DNA of 40,313 nucleotides. Origin: an uncultured Clostridia bacterium (lineage in GTDB: Bacteria > Bacillota > Clostridia > Oscillospirales > Ruminococcaceae). The DNA is taken from positions 1 through 40,313 of the forward strand of contig CANQNF010000025.1 in assembly GCA_947625125.1 (NCBI GenBank), in the 5' to 3' direction. A program made the translations under genes and the position numbers. Below, piece after piece: positions 12,161 through 19,845 of this stretch (its first letter is position 1; each line of letters begins with the position of its first letter). The notes beneath the pieces were generated by a model that saw only the letters and a list, made by a program, of their open reading frames with translations, did not search any database and was not told where the DNA came from.

Positions 12161-12715
12161 TTATGGACGGGCAAAACCCTGTTCCTCGGCGAATTTGTTC
12201 AGGTCTATGACATGCACTTCTCGGCCGAGCTTTCGGGCGTATCTCACGGTACTATAGGTGCCGCTTTTATAGTCGGACAGCGCGGCTATCACATAGCCCG
12301 AGCGGTCGACCATATATTCGTTTCGCCGATTGAAGCAGTATTTGTTATATTCCTTGCCGAGCGTTATAAACTCGTCGCAGCTGTCCCGGAGCATGATATA
12401 ATCCTCTAAATCGGTTCCCCGACGCCTCTTTATTTCATTCTCAAACGGAGAAACGCAGATGAGTTTGATTTTTAAGTCGGGAAAGATCTCTCGCTGTTCA
12501 AGCACCATCTTTCCCGCCCATATATCCATGCCGACCTGCATGCCGCAATAGAACGCGTTGATATTTTTAAAAAGTATCGCCTCAAATATGAGCGTGTAGA
12601 CCCGATTTAAAAACGCTTTAAGATATTCTTCGTTTTTAGTGTCAAACGGAAATTTTGACGGTCTGTGTCCCGTAAAGCAGGCCGTGCGCTCGGGATATGT
12701 AACAATATTTTCGAT
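12161..12715 (-). CDS. DUF1273/YpsA-like SLOG-fold protein, probable ATC start
   Basis: About 184 residues of the DUF1273 (YpsA-like) family, a Rossmann-like SLOG fold thought to bind nucleotide-like ligands. The glycine-rich signature TACFTGHRPSKFPF and the later YCGMQVGMDIWAG are family hallmarks. The first ATG is only at 12541, after the signature, so the real start must be upstream. The frame stays open back to a TAG near 12760 with no ATG, GTG or TTG. A GAGGGA Shine-Dalgarno lies six bases before an ATC at 12715, giving I(M)ENIVTYPERTACFTGHRP. Start at ATC, or a point mutation of ATG, is inferred. Function is unknown. Confidence 0.75.
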   Translation of the reverse strand: MENIVTYPERTACFTGHRPSKFPFDTKNEEYLKAFLNRVYTLIFEAILFKNINAFYCGMQVGMDIWAGKMVLEQREIFPDLKIKLICVSPFENEIKRRRGTDLEDYIMLRDSCDEFITLGKEYNKYCFNRRNEYMVDRSGYVIAALSDYKSGTYSTVRYARKLGREVHVIDLNKFAEEQGFARP

Positions 12716-12831
12716 AGCTGTTCCCTCTGATGATATAAAATATGCCGTTGCCGGCTTATTCTATTCTACACCTTAATTAAAGAAATTGCAACGGTTTCGC
12801 AGAAAAATTTTCTAAAAAAGGAGAGGTTATA

Positions 12832-13779
12832 TTGTCACAGAAAAGACCGAGCCAAACCCCGGTGCTGATAGTTTACGTCATGGCGATGCTTGTTTCGCTT
12901 GTGGTATTCGGGTTTGCGGCTTTAGTTTTGCTCGACAGATTCGTCACACAGCCCAAGCTCGCAAGACAGGCTGCCGCCGAGGCCGAAAACGAAGAAACGC
13001 CCGCGGAAGTCACGGCAAAGGACTATTCCCAAAGCCGCGAGACCATCATGTTTATCGGCGCAAACGGCGAAACGATAAACGGCATGGCGCTTGTAAGAAT
13101 TCTTCCCGACGAGCTTTCGGTGAGGATAATCCCCGTCTCGCCGATGGTGTATTCCTCCGTCGACGGCACCGAGGGAACGCTTTCGTCGCTTTATTCGACG
13201 GGCGGGCTCAACTATCTCGTTTCGGGGGTAGAGAATGCCATAGGCGTGAACGCCGACCGATACATAAGAATAACCGACGACGGCTGGAAAAGTCTTGTTG
13301 AGTATCTCGGAGGCGCCACGGGCTATAACTTCCCGGAGGACATGTACTATAAAAACGAGGAGACAGGGGAGATAACGAGCTTCAGTCAGGGCGCTTCGAC
13401 CCGCACTCTCTGGGGCGACGACATCCGCAGGATAATCACATACCCGCTATACACAGGCGGAAACGCGGCAAGGGCTCAGGCCACGGGAGAGCTTGCGGCC
13501 GCTCTGATAAACTCGGCGTGCTCCTATAACTCGGGAAGCGTTGTAAGCAACATGCAGAGCATTTTCAACGTCATCTACAACAATTCCGACACCGACATCA
13601 CTTCCCAGACGTTTTCTGCCGCAAGAGACGCGTACGAATATCTCGTGCAGAATTCCTTAAGCCCCGCCACCTACAGAATGCCGGGCGGAGAATGGGACTC
13701 CAACGGCTATTTCAGAGTGAGCGACGGGTTCAAGTCCGAAGCCAAGGAGTATTTTGAGATCGAGGAGCCGATGGAATAA
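12832..13779 (+). CDS. LytR-CpsA-Psr (LCP)-like membrane protein
   Basis: A 315-residue protein with one N-terminal membrane segment (about 10-33) and a large extracellular domain. ALVRILPDELSVRIIPVSPMV, GVNADRYIRI and LVEYLGGATGY resemble the LCP core, whose members transfer glycopolymers to peptidoglycan. Arg and Asp positions that LCP enzymes use for phosphate binding are hard to place, so it may be a divergent or inactive homologue. Translation starts at TTG 12832 with AAAGGAGAGG upstream. It is monocistronic and ends in a strong terminator. Confidence 0.7.
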   Translation: MSQKRPSQTPVLIVYVMAMLVSLVVFGFAALVLLDRFVTQPKLARQAAAEAENEETPAEVTAKDYSQSRETIMFIGANGETINGMALVRILPDELSVRIIPVSPMVYSSVDGTEGTLSSLYSTGGLNYLVSGVENAIGVNADRYIRITDDGWKSLVEYLGGATGYNFPEDMYYKNEETGEITSFSQGASTRTLWGDDIRRIITYPLYTGGNAARAQATGELAAALINSACSYNSGSVVSNMQSIFNVIYNNSDTDITSQTFSAARDAYEYLVQNSLSPATYRMPGGEWDSNGYFRVSDGFKSEAKEYFEIEEPME

Positions 13780-13786
13780 AAACAAA

Positions 13787-13848
13787 ACCGGGTACCCGAG
13801 CCGCATGCAAAAACAAAACAAAGCTCGGATACCCGGTAAATTTTTTTC
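13787..13848 (+). terminator. Rho-independent terminator of the LCP-like gene
   Basis: ACCGGGTACCCGAGC pairs with GCTCGGATACCCGGT (one bulge), followed after AAA by seven T residues. Confidence 0.85.
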
Positions 13849-13893
13849 GGGGAGCAAATGCTGCAAAAAATTCAAAAAGTTTTGAAAAAGGGC

Positions 13894-13922
13894 TTGACAA
13901 AAGCCCGATTTTCGGGTATAAT
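13894..13922 (+). promoter_or_regulatory. Consensus sigma-70 promoter for the tRNA pair
   Basis: TTGACA at 13894-13899 and TATAAT at 13917-13922 are separated by exactly 17 bp. The tRNA-Met gene starts 19 bp after the -10. Confidence 0.9.
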
Positions 13923-13940
13923 AATCAAGCTGTCTAATAT

Positions 13941-14017
13941 GGCTGTATAGCTCAGTTGGCTAGAGCATCCGGTTCATACCCGGAATGTCACCGGTTCAAA
14001 TCCAGTTACAGCCACCA
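13941..14017 (+). tRNA. tRNA-Met (CAT)
   Basis: A 77-nt cloverleaf with a 7-bp acceptor stem GGCTGTA/TACAGCC, anticodon CAT at 13975-13977, a GGTTCAAATCC T-arm and encoded CCA. The paired first base (G-C) argues against the initiator. A CAT-bearing tRNA-Ile modified at C34 cannot be excluded. Two bases separate it from the next tRNA. Confidence 0.93.
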
Positions 14018-14019
14018 CC

Positions 14020-14094
14020 GGCCCGTTGGTCAAGCGGCTAAGACACCGCCCTTTCACGGCGGAGACATGAGTTCGATTCTCGTACGGGTCACCA
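14020..14094 (+). tRNA. tRNA-Glu (TTC)
   Basis: A 75-nt cloverleaf with acceptor GGCCCGT/ACGGGTC, anticodon stem CCGCC/GGCGG with loop CTTTCAC (anticodon TTC), a T-arm with GTTCGATTC, and encoded CCA. It shares the upstream promoter with tRNA-Met. A dispersed repeat begins at the base after CCA. Confidence 0.93.
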
Positions 14095-14211
14095 CGGCGT
14101 CGCAAGCTACATATCGCTTGCGGCGCTTTCTTCATGCTACGCATTTGAAATCGCCGCTTCACTCATTCCGCTGCTCCGCCTTTACCCCACAAACGCAAGC
14201 GTTTGCGGGGG
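14095..14211. repeat. tRNA-linked hairpin repeat, copy 1
   Basis: It begins directly after the CCA of tRNA-Glu. Two hairpins are present: GGCGTCGCAAGC/GCTTGCGGCGC followed by TTTC, and CCCCACAAACGC/GCGTTTGCGGGG. The first could serve as the tRNA terminator. The second hairpin recurs alone near 14298-14328. Confidence 0.75.
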
Positions 14212-14373
14212 CTCCTGTGATTGCAGACTCCGTATCGTTCGCGGCGGCATTTTTATAAGTTGTTAATGCCGCCTCTCGCTCACTCCGTCGCTCCGGCTTT
14301 TACCCCACAAACGCAAGCGTTTGCGGGAACCCTATTTGAACCGCTCCGGCGGTTTTTTGTGGTGACTGTAGAT

Positions 14374-14445
14374 GCGATTATTTCTCCGTGAGACGACCGA
14401 GGCAATAATTGCCGCCGAGGGAAGTCGAACGGGAAGAAATAACGC
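14374..14445. repeat. Structured 72-bp repeat, copy 2
   Basis: Second copy of the element at 6918-6989. Outer arms GCGATTATTTCTCC and GGAAGAAATAACGC pair, with an inner hairpin GGCAATAATTGCC. It lies between tRNA-linked repeat copies 1 and 2. Confidence 0.6.
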
Positions 14446-14452
14446 TTCTATT

Positions 14453-14576
14453 GTCACCACGGCGTCGCAAGCTACATATCGCTTGCGGCGCTTTCTTCAT
14501 GCTGCGCATTTGAAAGCACCTCAAGCTCATTCCGCTGCTCCGCCTTTACCCCACAAACGCAGGCGTTTGCGGGGGC
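14453..14576. repeat. tRNA-linked hairpin repeat, copy 2
   Basis: Nearly identical to 14095-14211. It is preceded by GTCACCA, the same seven bases that end the tRNA-Glu gene, although no tRNA is present here. This suggests the copy arose by duplication from a tRNA 3' end. Confidence 0.75.
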
Positions 14577-14599
14577 CCCTATATAAACAGCAAGCCCTT

Positions 14600-14744
14600 T
14601 TGGCTTGCCGCGATTTTCTTTATAAAATTATGGAAAATCGCGGCTTCGCTTTACGGGCGGCCGCTCCTTTTCCGCGAAAAGTCACGCTCCCGCGCAAAAA
14701 ATCGCCGGGGCTATTTTTATGCGCTCCGCTTTGACTTTTCGCGG
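14600..14744. repeat. Pair of long inverted repeats downstream of the tRNA repeats
   Basis: CGCGATTTTC (14609-14618) pairs with GAAAATCGCG (14633-14642). Downstream, CCGCGAAAAGTCA (14672-14684) pairs perfectly with TGACTTTTCGCGG (14732-14744) around a 47-bp loop. No gene is associated. Confidence 0.6.
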
Positions 14745-15327
14745 GCGCGAGAACTTAACCTCCTGCTGTTTTAAAAAATGGCGGGAGCTTTTACTTTTGC
14801 GGGATTTAGATTTTGGAATTTTATGTTATATATGGAGTCTTTCACTTCCTGCGTAACCACCCCTCGCTCGCGATTCCTGCCGGATTCGCTCGCTCGGGCT
14901 TTGCAAAAATCCAAGGCTTTGTGCTCCTGCCCGAGGTCAAAGGACAAATAATATCGCCAAAATTTAGATTCCCGCCCACTTTGCCCATAGGTAAAAGGTA
15001 TTCGCCACGTCAGTGGCGAATACCTTTTTCCCGGTGTCGTGGCAGGATTTTTCTTCACTACGCTCGGTTACTCGCGCTCCCCTCCCTCGGGGGAGGGGAC
15101 GGGGTGGGGGACTTTTCAATAGTATGAGCGAAGCGAATCCCTTTTTAACTTAGGCAGCGCAGGAGTGTACACACAGAATCCCCATCCGATTTCGTAAGGA
15201 ATTTGATGGGGATTCTCACTAATGGTTGGCGAATACCTTTTTCAATGCCGTGGCGCGCTGCCCCTTTTTTCTCCTCCCCCCGCAATCTGCCCAATTCCGA
15301 CCCCGATAATTTTTATATTATGCTCTC
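14745..15327. repeat. Repeat-rich spacer, block 3
   Basis: No gene is supported. Module A occurs near 15117-15140. A palindromic relative reading GGTATTCGCCACG / CAGTGGCGAATACC is near 14998-15026. A diverged module C (AATCCCCATC / GATGGGGATT) is at 15177-15216, and a C-rich module lies near 15079-15112. The phosphomutase promoter begins at 15328. Confidence 0.65.
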
Positions 15328-15356
15328 TTGAAATAATGCTCGGTCTGTAGTATAAT
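15328..15356 (+). promoter_or_regulatory. Sigma-70 promoter of the phosphomutase gene
   Basis: TTGAAA at 15328-15333 and TATAAT at 15351-15356, 17-bp spacing, ~38 bp upstream of the start codon. Confidence 0.8.
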
Positions 15357-15393
15357 TATCTTGTATTATTATATTCCGAAAGGAGAAAGAATA

Positions 15394-17118
15394 ATGAAAG
15401 AACTTGAACTTTACAGGCTGTGGCTGGAAAACGCCACCGAGGACCCCGACCTTATCGCCGAGCTTAAATCCATCGAGGGCGACGAAGAGGCCATCAAAGA
15501 CCGCTTCTACCGCGACCTCGAATTCGGCACGGGAGGACTTCGGGGCGTCATCGGCGCGGGCTCCTACCGCCTGAATATCTACACCATCAGAAGAGCTACC
15601 CAGGGTCTTGCCGACTATGTCAACGGCGCGTTTAAGGGCGAGGACAAGGCCGTGGCCATCGCTTACGACTCGCGGATCAAGTCCGACGTTTTCGCAAAAG
15701 AAGCCGCAAGGGTTTTGGCAGGCAACGGCATCAAAGCTTATATCTACCCCGAACTTATGCCGACGCCTATGCTCTCATGGGCTGTCAGACATTTAAAATG
15801 CAAGGCCGGTATCGTCTGCACGGCCTCCCACAACCCCTCGAAATATAACGGTTATAAGGCATACGGCGCGGACGGCTGCCAGATGACCATAGAAGCCGCC
15901 GATATAGTTTTGGCGGCAATCGAAAAGGTCCCGATGTTCGGCGGCGCAAAGCTCGTCGGATTCGACGAGGGCTTAAAGTCCGGCATGATAGAATTTATCG
16001 GTCAGGAGACTATCGACAGCTATCTCGATAAGGTCGCAGAGCAGCAAATCCACCCCGAGATAACCCCCAAGAGCGGCCTAAAGGTCGTCTACACGCCTTT
16101 AAACGGCACCGGCAACAAGCCCGTGCGCGCAATACTCAAAAGAGTCGGCGTCAAGGAAGTCACCGTCGTTCCCGAGCAGGAAATGCCCGACGGAAACTTC
16201 CCGACATGCCCGTTCCCGAACCCCGAGATAAAAGAGGCTCTGGCAAAGGGCTTGGAACTCTGCAAGACCGTGCAGCCCGATCTTTTGCTGGCGACCGACC
16301 CCGACTGCGACCGCGTGGGTATCGCCGTTCCCGACGGCAAGGGCGACTATGTTCTGTTCTCGGGAAATGAAGTCGGCGCGCTTCTTTTGGAGTATATCTG
16401 CCGCGAAAGGATAGCCCTCGGAACGATGCCGAAAAACCCCGTCGCGGTAAAATCCATAGTCTCGACGGCCATCGCCTCGGCAATCGCCAAGGAATACGGC
16501 GTGGAACTGAGAGACGTCCTCACCGGCTTCAAATTCATCGGCGAGCAGATAGGCTATCTTGAAGCCGCAGGCGAAGAAAACCGCTACATATTCGGCTTTG
16601 AAGAGAGCTACGGCTACCTTGCCGGGTCGTATGTCAGAGACAAGGACGCGGTCGTCGGTTCTATGATGATCTGCGAAATGGCGGCGTTCTACCGTTCCAA
16701 GGGCATTTCGCTTTTGGACGCGAGAGAAGCCATGTATAAAAAATACGGAAATTATTACCACGGCATTGCCAACTTCGTCTGCGAGGGCGCGGCCGGCATG
16801 GCGGAAATGGCGGCCCTCATGCAAAGGCTCCATGCCGAACCGTTCAAGGAAATCGCGGGCTACAAGGTCGTCGGCCTTGCGGACTACATGAAAAAGACCG
16901 ATACGGATATTCTGACCGGCGAAGTCAGGGCGATAGATCTGCCGAAGTCGGACGTCATCCAGTTCAGGCTTGAAAACGGCGCTTCGGTCATCATCCGCCC
17001 CTCCGGCACCGAGCCCAAGGTCAAGGCGTACTACACGACCATCGCCCCCACCCACGACGAAGCGAAAGCGCTCAGCGACGTCATCGCCGCGGACTTCAAG
17101 GAAAAATTGGGGTTCTGA
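15394..17118 (+). CDS. pgcA: Phosphoglucomutase/phosphomannomutase (alpha-D-phosphohexomutase)
   Basis: A 574-residue cytosolic enzyme interconverting hexose 1- and 6-phosphates, feeding glycogen, cell wall and glycolipid synthesis. The phosphoserine loop is TASHNPSKYNG with Ser145. The metal site is DPDCDR (Asp302, Asp304, Asp306), the sugar-recognition loop is GFEESYGYL (401-409), and the phosphate site RPSGTEPKVKAYY is near the C-terminus. All four domains are present and the length is typical of PgcA-type enzymes. The ATG at 15394 is chosen for AAAGGAGAAAG upstream. It is monocistronic, with its own promoter and terminator. Confidence 0.94.
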   Translation: MKELELYRLWLENATEDPDLIAELKSIEGDEEAIKDRFYRDLEFGTGGLRGVIGAGSYRLNIYTIRRATQGLADYVNGAFKGEDKAVAIAYDSRIKSDVFAKEAARVLAGNGIKAYIYPELMPTPMLSWAVRHLKCKAGIVCTASHNPSKYNGYKAYGADGCQMTIEAADIVLAAIEKVPMFGGAKLVGFDEGLKSGMIEFIGQETIDSYLDKVAEQQIHPEITPKSGLKVVYTPLNGTGNKPVRAILKRVGVKEVTVVPEQEMPDGNFPTCPFPNPEIKEALAKGLELCKTVQPDLLLATDPDCDRVGIAVPDGKGDYVLFSGNEVGALLLEYICRERIALGTMPKNPVAVKSIVSTAIASAIAKEYGVELRDVLTGFKFIGEQIGYLEAAGEENRYIFGFEESYGYLAGSYVRDKDAVVGSMMICEMAAFYRSKGISLLDAREAMYKKYGNYYHGIANFVCEGAAGMAEMAALMQRLHAEPFKEIAGYKVVGLADYMKKTDTDILTGEVRAIDLPKSDVIQFRLENGASVIIRPSGTEPKVKAYYTTIAPTHDEAKALSDVIAADFKEKLGF

Positions 17119-17177
17119 AAATTTAGGAGCATATGACCGCCGGCCGAAAGACCGGCATTAGCCCGAATAATTTGATT

Positions 17178-17209
17178 AAAAGCCGCCGGCATTTGTGCTG
17201 GTGGCTTTT
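17178..17209 (+). terminator. Rho-independent terminator after the phosphomutase gene
   Basis: AAAAGCC...CCGGC pairs with GCTGG...GGCTTTT around ATTTGT, giving an A/T-flanked stem. A smaller GCCGG/CCGGC hairpin precedes it near 17140-17156. Confidence 0.75.
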
Positions 17210-17225
17210 GCATTGAAAATTGCAA

Positions 17226-17460
17226 CCCCCAGTTTTACTGGGGGCAAAAAGCTTTAGCTTAAAGCATCGAGCATAGCGAGATGCAAAAAACAGAACAAAA
17301 AATAGAATGACAAATGGGCAAAAATACTGACCCGTTTACGGGTGGCGGAGCAAACAATGCGGTTGGCGGACCGTTCAGTGGGACTTCAGTCGCCCGCCAG
17401 TATCAAGCCCTTTTAGGGCTTGTGCAAACCACCCGTTTCACGGGTGGTTTTGATTTGTAA
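17226..17460 (+). mobile_element. IS200-derived miniature element with tnpA 3' remnant
   Basis: A left-end-like hairpin (CCCCCAGT / ACTGGGGG, 17226-17244) is followed by ~80 bp, then an open stretch 17326-17460 encoding TDPFTGGGANNAVGG and on to GGFDL-stop. The first bases repeat, over 19 nt, the end of the intact tnpA at 124, where TDPFTG also occurs. Hairpins AAGCCC/GGGCTT (17406-17421) and CCACCCGT/ACGGGTGG (17429-17447) resemble a right end. The transposase core is missing, so this looks like an internally deleted IS200 copy. Confidence 0.6.
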
Positions 17461-17894
17461 GGAGCTAAGGGCGGCGATTTAAAACGGGAAGGCGCGCCGG
17501 CAGTTGTTGCGGAAACGGTTTGATTTGTTGCCGGGATAAGGTGTTCGCGGATAAAAGTAAGAAAAATAGCTTGTCTGCATCCACCCTCCTTGGCAGAGAA
17601 AAGGTGTTCGCGCGTGACGTAAAATAAAAAATAAGCCCGGCCCGCCGCAGCCCACCGCAAAAAGGTATTCGCCACGGAGTGGCGAATGCTATCTAAAGTC
17701 ACCTCCCCCTGACCCCCCTCCTCAAGGAGGGGGAACGCTCGCCCGTACCTTGCCGGAAAATCCGAATCATTTCCTTGCGGAAATTGATACGGATTTTCCG
17801 TACCCTCCGGCTCGACCCACGGGGACAAGGTATTCGCTTCGCTCATACTATCTTAAATCCCCGTTTAACAAACTTAAAGACGTGCGTCTGTGTT
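17461..17894. repeat. Repeat-rich spacer, block 4
   Basis: No gene is supported. Module A occurs inverted near 17662-17690 and 17826-17852, the C-rich module B near 17701-17735, and module C (AAATCCGAATC / GATACGGATTT) at 17757-17797. The modules occur in the reverse order and orientation of several block 1 and 2 copies. Confidence 0.65.
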
Positions 17895-18446
17895 TTAATC
17901 AATTTTACCTACGAATCGGTAAAATATTTCAATTTCTTGAGTCCTGGTGCTGTCAGGGTCCTTTGTTGCTTCGTGTACGATAATCTTTTCGATGAGCGTA
18001 TGGTCGCTTGGGTCTTTTTTGTAGCCAAACGGAGCATATGTGCAAAAGCTCACGCCCTCTTGAAATTTCGTCCGTAAAGCTGCTTTGATTTTCTTTGAGG
18101 TATCCTTGGCATACCACTCGTTAATGATATTCAAAAACGGAGTGAAGTCGTTATCCTGCTGTGTTGCACTGTCAATGCCGTTGTTGATTGCGATGAATCT
18201 TACGTCATTTGCGGGAAAATACATTGCGGTGTATTTACTGACTTCCAGAAAATTCCTGCCGAGGCGGGACATATCCTTTATGATCACACAGTTTACCTTG
18301 CCTGCTTCAATATCCGACATCATTCTTTGGAAAGCGGGTCTTTCAAAGTTCGTACCGCTCCAACCGTCGTCAACATATTCATCATAAACGATTAAACCGT
18401 TTTCCTGCGCGAATTTCTGTAAGACTATTCGTTGAGACGTGATTTG
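17895..18446 (-). pseudogene. Serine recombinase relic with internal deletion
   Basis: The open frame begins QITSQRIVLQKFAQENG, inside a resolvase domain that has lost the segment with the catalytic serine; a stop codon precedes it. It continues through YVDDGWSGTNFERPAF, IIKDMSRLGRNFLEV, an INEWYAKDTSKKIK tract and APFGYKKDPSDHT. It then jumps straight to LIEKIIVHEATKDPDSTRTQ and IEIFYRFVGKID, the extreme C-terminus (DUF4368-like) of such recombinases. About 250-300 residues of the recombinase, zinc-ribbon and coiled-coil domains are missing in frame. It is non-functional as a recombinase and marks an older element insertion. Confidence 0.8.
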
Positions 18447-18559
18447 TCAAGGGTATTTTCTCCATAAAATTTATTTTCCGTTACATTTAGTACACAAAAT
18501 AAAACTTTCAATTTTTTCGTGATTTTCCTTTATATTCATCATAAAATCTCCCGCTTCTC

Positions 18560-18588
18560 TTGAAATATCGTCATATTTGCGCTATAAT
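18560..18588 (+). promoter_or_regulatory. Promoter of the XRE-TPR regulator
   Basis: TTGAAA at 18560-18565 and TATAAT at 18583-18588 with 17-bp spacing, ~33 bp before the start codon. Confidence 0.75.
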
Positions 18589-18620
18589 AAAATAATCACC
18601 ACGATTAAGGAATGATATAT

Positions 18621-19538
18621 ATGGCGCTTTACAACATCGGAAACTTCATAAAACAGCGGAGGGAGGAGCTTGGGATCACGCAGAACGAGCTTGCGGAGGG
18701 GCTGTGCTCGCTGCCGACCCTTTCGCGAATCGAAAGCGGCAGTCATGTTCCTCATGGAAATACTCTGAGATCGCTACTACAGCGGCTCGGATATTCCGAC
18801 GCGCTGATGCTTCTGCCCGCAAGCCGAGAGGAGTTTGAGATTACTCGGTTGCAGGTGAAAATCCGGCAACTTTACAACACCCGCGACCGCGAGGACGCAA
18901 GGGAGCTGTTTGCAAAGCTCGGCGAATATAAAGATTTTTTCTCGGTCAGCGACCGGCAGTTTTACGAAGTTATGCACACTGTTTTTTATAAAAAAGATTT
19001 TACGAGCGAAGAAATTCTTGACAAGCTCGAAAGCGCTATGCGTTTGACTCACCCCGACTATGGCGCCAGCAATCTGCCGAGAATTATTACATACGAAGAA
19101 GCGACGGCTCTTAACAATATCGCCATCATTTATTCCGAAATGGGAAAGACCGATTACACGATAAAAGTCCTTTATCACCTAAAGGACTTTTACGAGCACG
19201 ACGTATTAGACATCAGCGAATCCATGCGCGCGCTTCCTACCATAATGTACAATCTTTCAAAATTCCTTGGGCTTTCCGGAAGATATGACGAGTGCATTGA
19301 TGTTTGCAAACAATGTATCAACATAATGAAAACTTATCATCGAACAGACCAATTGTCTCTTACCTATTATAATTTAGCATGGGCATCAGTAAGGCGAAAT
19401 TGCGACGGCGACTCCGAGAATGCTAAGCAGGCTGTAAAAAGGGCATATTATCTTTCCGCGATACTTGAAAACTCTCACGCCAAAATGGCGCTGTTTTCTT
19501 GTAAAGCCTTTATTATAGGACTTTCGCGCGGATTTTGA
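18621..19538 (+). CDS. XRE-family regulator with TPR-like C-terminal domain
   Basis: A 305-residue protein. The N-terminal helix-turn-helix (about 5-60) reads IGNFIKQRREELGITQNELAEG, with SLPTLSRIESG as the recognition helix. A long all-helical region follows, with TPR-like pairs (ATALNNIAIIYSEMGK, LPTIMYNLSKFLGLSGRYDE, LTYYNLAWASVRR). This is the layout of Rgg/PlcR/MutR-like regulators, which often bind short peptides. Peptide binding here is inference. The start at 18621 has AAGGAA eight bases upstream. It is monocistronic, next to tRNA-Ser and the integrative element. No cognate peptide gene was found adjacent. Confidence 0.8.
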   Translation: MALYNIGNFIKQRREELGITQNELAEGLCSLPTLSRIESGSHVPHGNTLRSLLQRLGYSDALMLLPASREEFEITRLQVKIRQLYNTRDREDARELFAKLGEYKDFFSVSDRQFYEVMHTVFYKKDFTSEEILDKLESAMRLTHPDYGASNLPRIITYEEATALNNIAIIYSEMGKTDYTIKVLYHLKDFYEHDVLDISESMRALPTIMYNLSKFLGLSGRYDECIDVCKQCINIMKTYHRTDQLSLTYYNLAWASVRRNCDGDSENAKQAVKRAYYLSAILENSHAKMALFSCKAFIIGLSRGF

Positions 19539-19610
19539 TTTCGTAAAATTTAATATTTCTCTCCTATTTTTCTCTCCTTTTTCCGAGATGAAAAATTCGG
19601 AGAATTTCAC

Positions 19611-19699
19611 GGAGGGGTACCGAAGCGGTCATAACGGGGCGGTCTTGAAAACCGTTAGAGGGCAACCTCACATGGGTTCAAATCCCATCCCCTCCGCCA
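19611..19699 (+). tRNA. tRNA-Ser (TGA)
   Basis: An 89-nt class II tRNA with acceptor GGAGGGG/CCCCTCC, discriminator G, encoded CCA, a long variable arm, and anticodon TGA within the loop CTTGAAA. The integrase gene of the adjacent element ends 147 bp downstream, so this gene marks the chromosome side of the junction. No second copy of its 3' end was found in the window. Confidence 0.93.
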
Positions 19700-19819
19700 C
19701 GGCGTCGCAAGCTTCATATCGCTTGCGGCGCTTTCTTCATGCTCCGCATTTGAAATCGTCGCTTCGCTCATTACGCTGCTCCGCCTTTACCCCCCCACAA
19801 ACGCAGGCGTTTGTGGGGG
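19700..19819. repeat. tRNA-linked hairpin repeat, copy 3
   Basis: It begins directly after the CCA of tRNA-Ser and matches 14095-14211. In the second hairpin one arm has changed so that CCCCACAAACGC now pairs perfectly with GCGTTTGTGGGG, where copies 1 and 2 have a mismatch. Confidence 0.75.
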
Positions 19820-19845
19820 ACCCCTTTCGCGCGCCGCACATCTCC

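Noticed and set aside
16099-17055. 318-codon open frame antisense to the phosphomutase gene
   Set aside because: It mirrors the GC-rich codon pattern of the intact enzyme on the other strand and has no ribosome site or family features.
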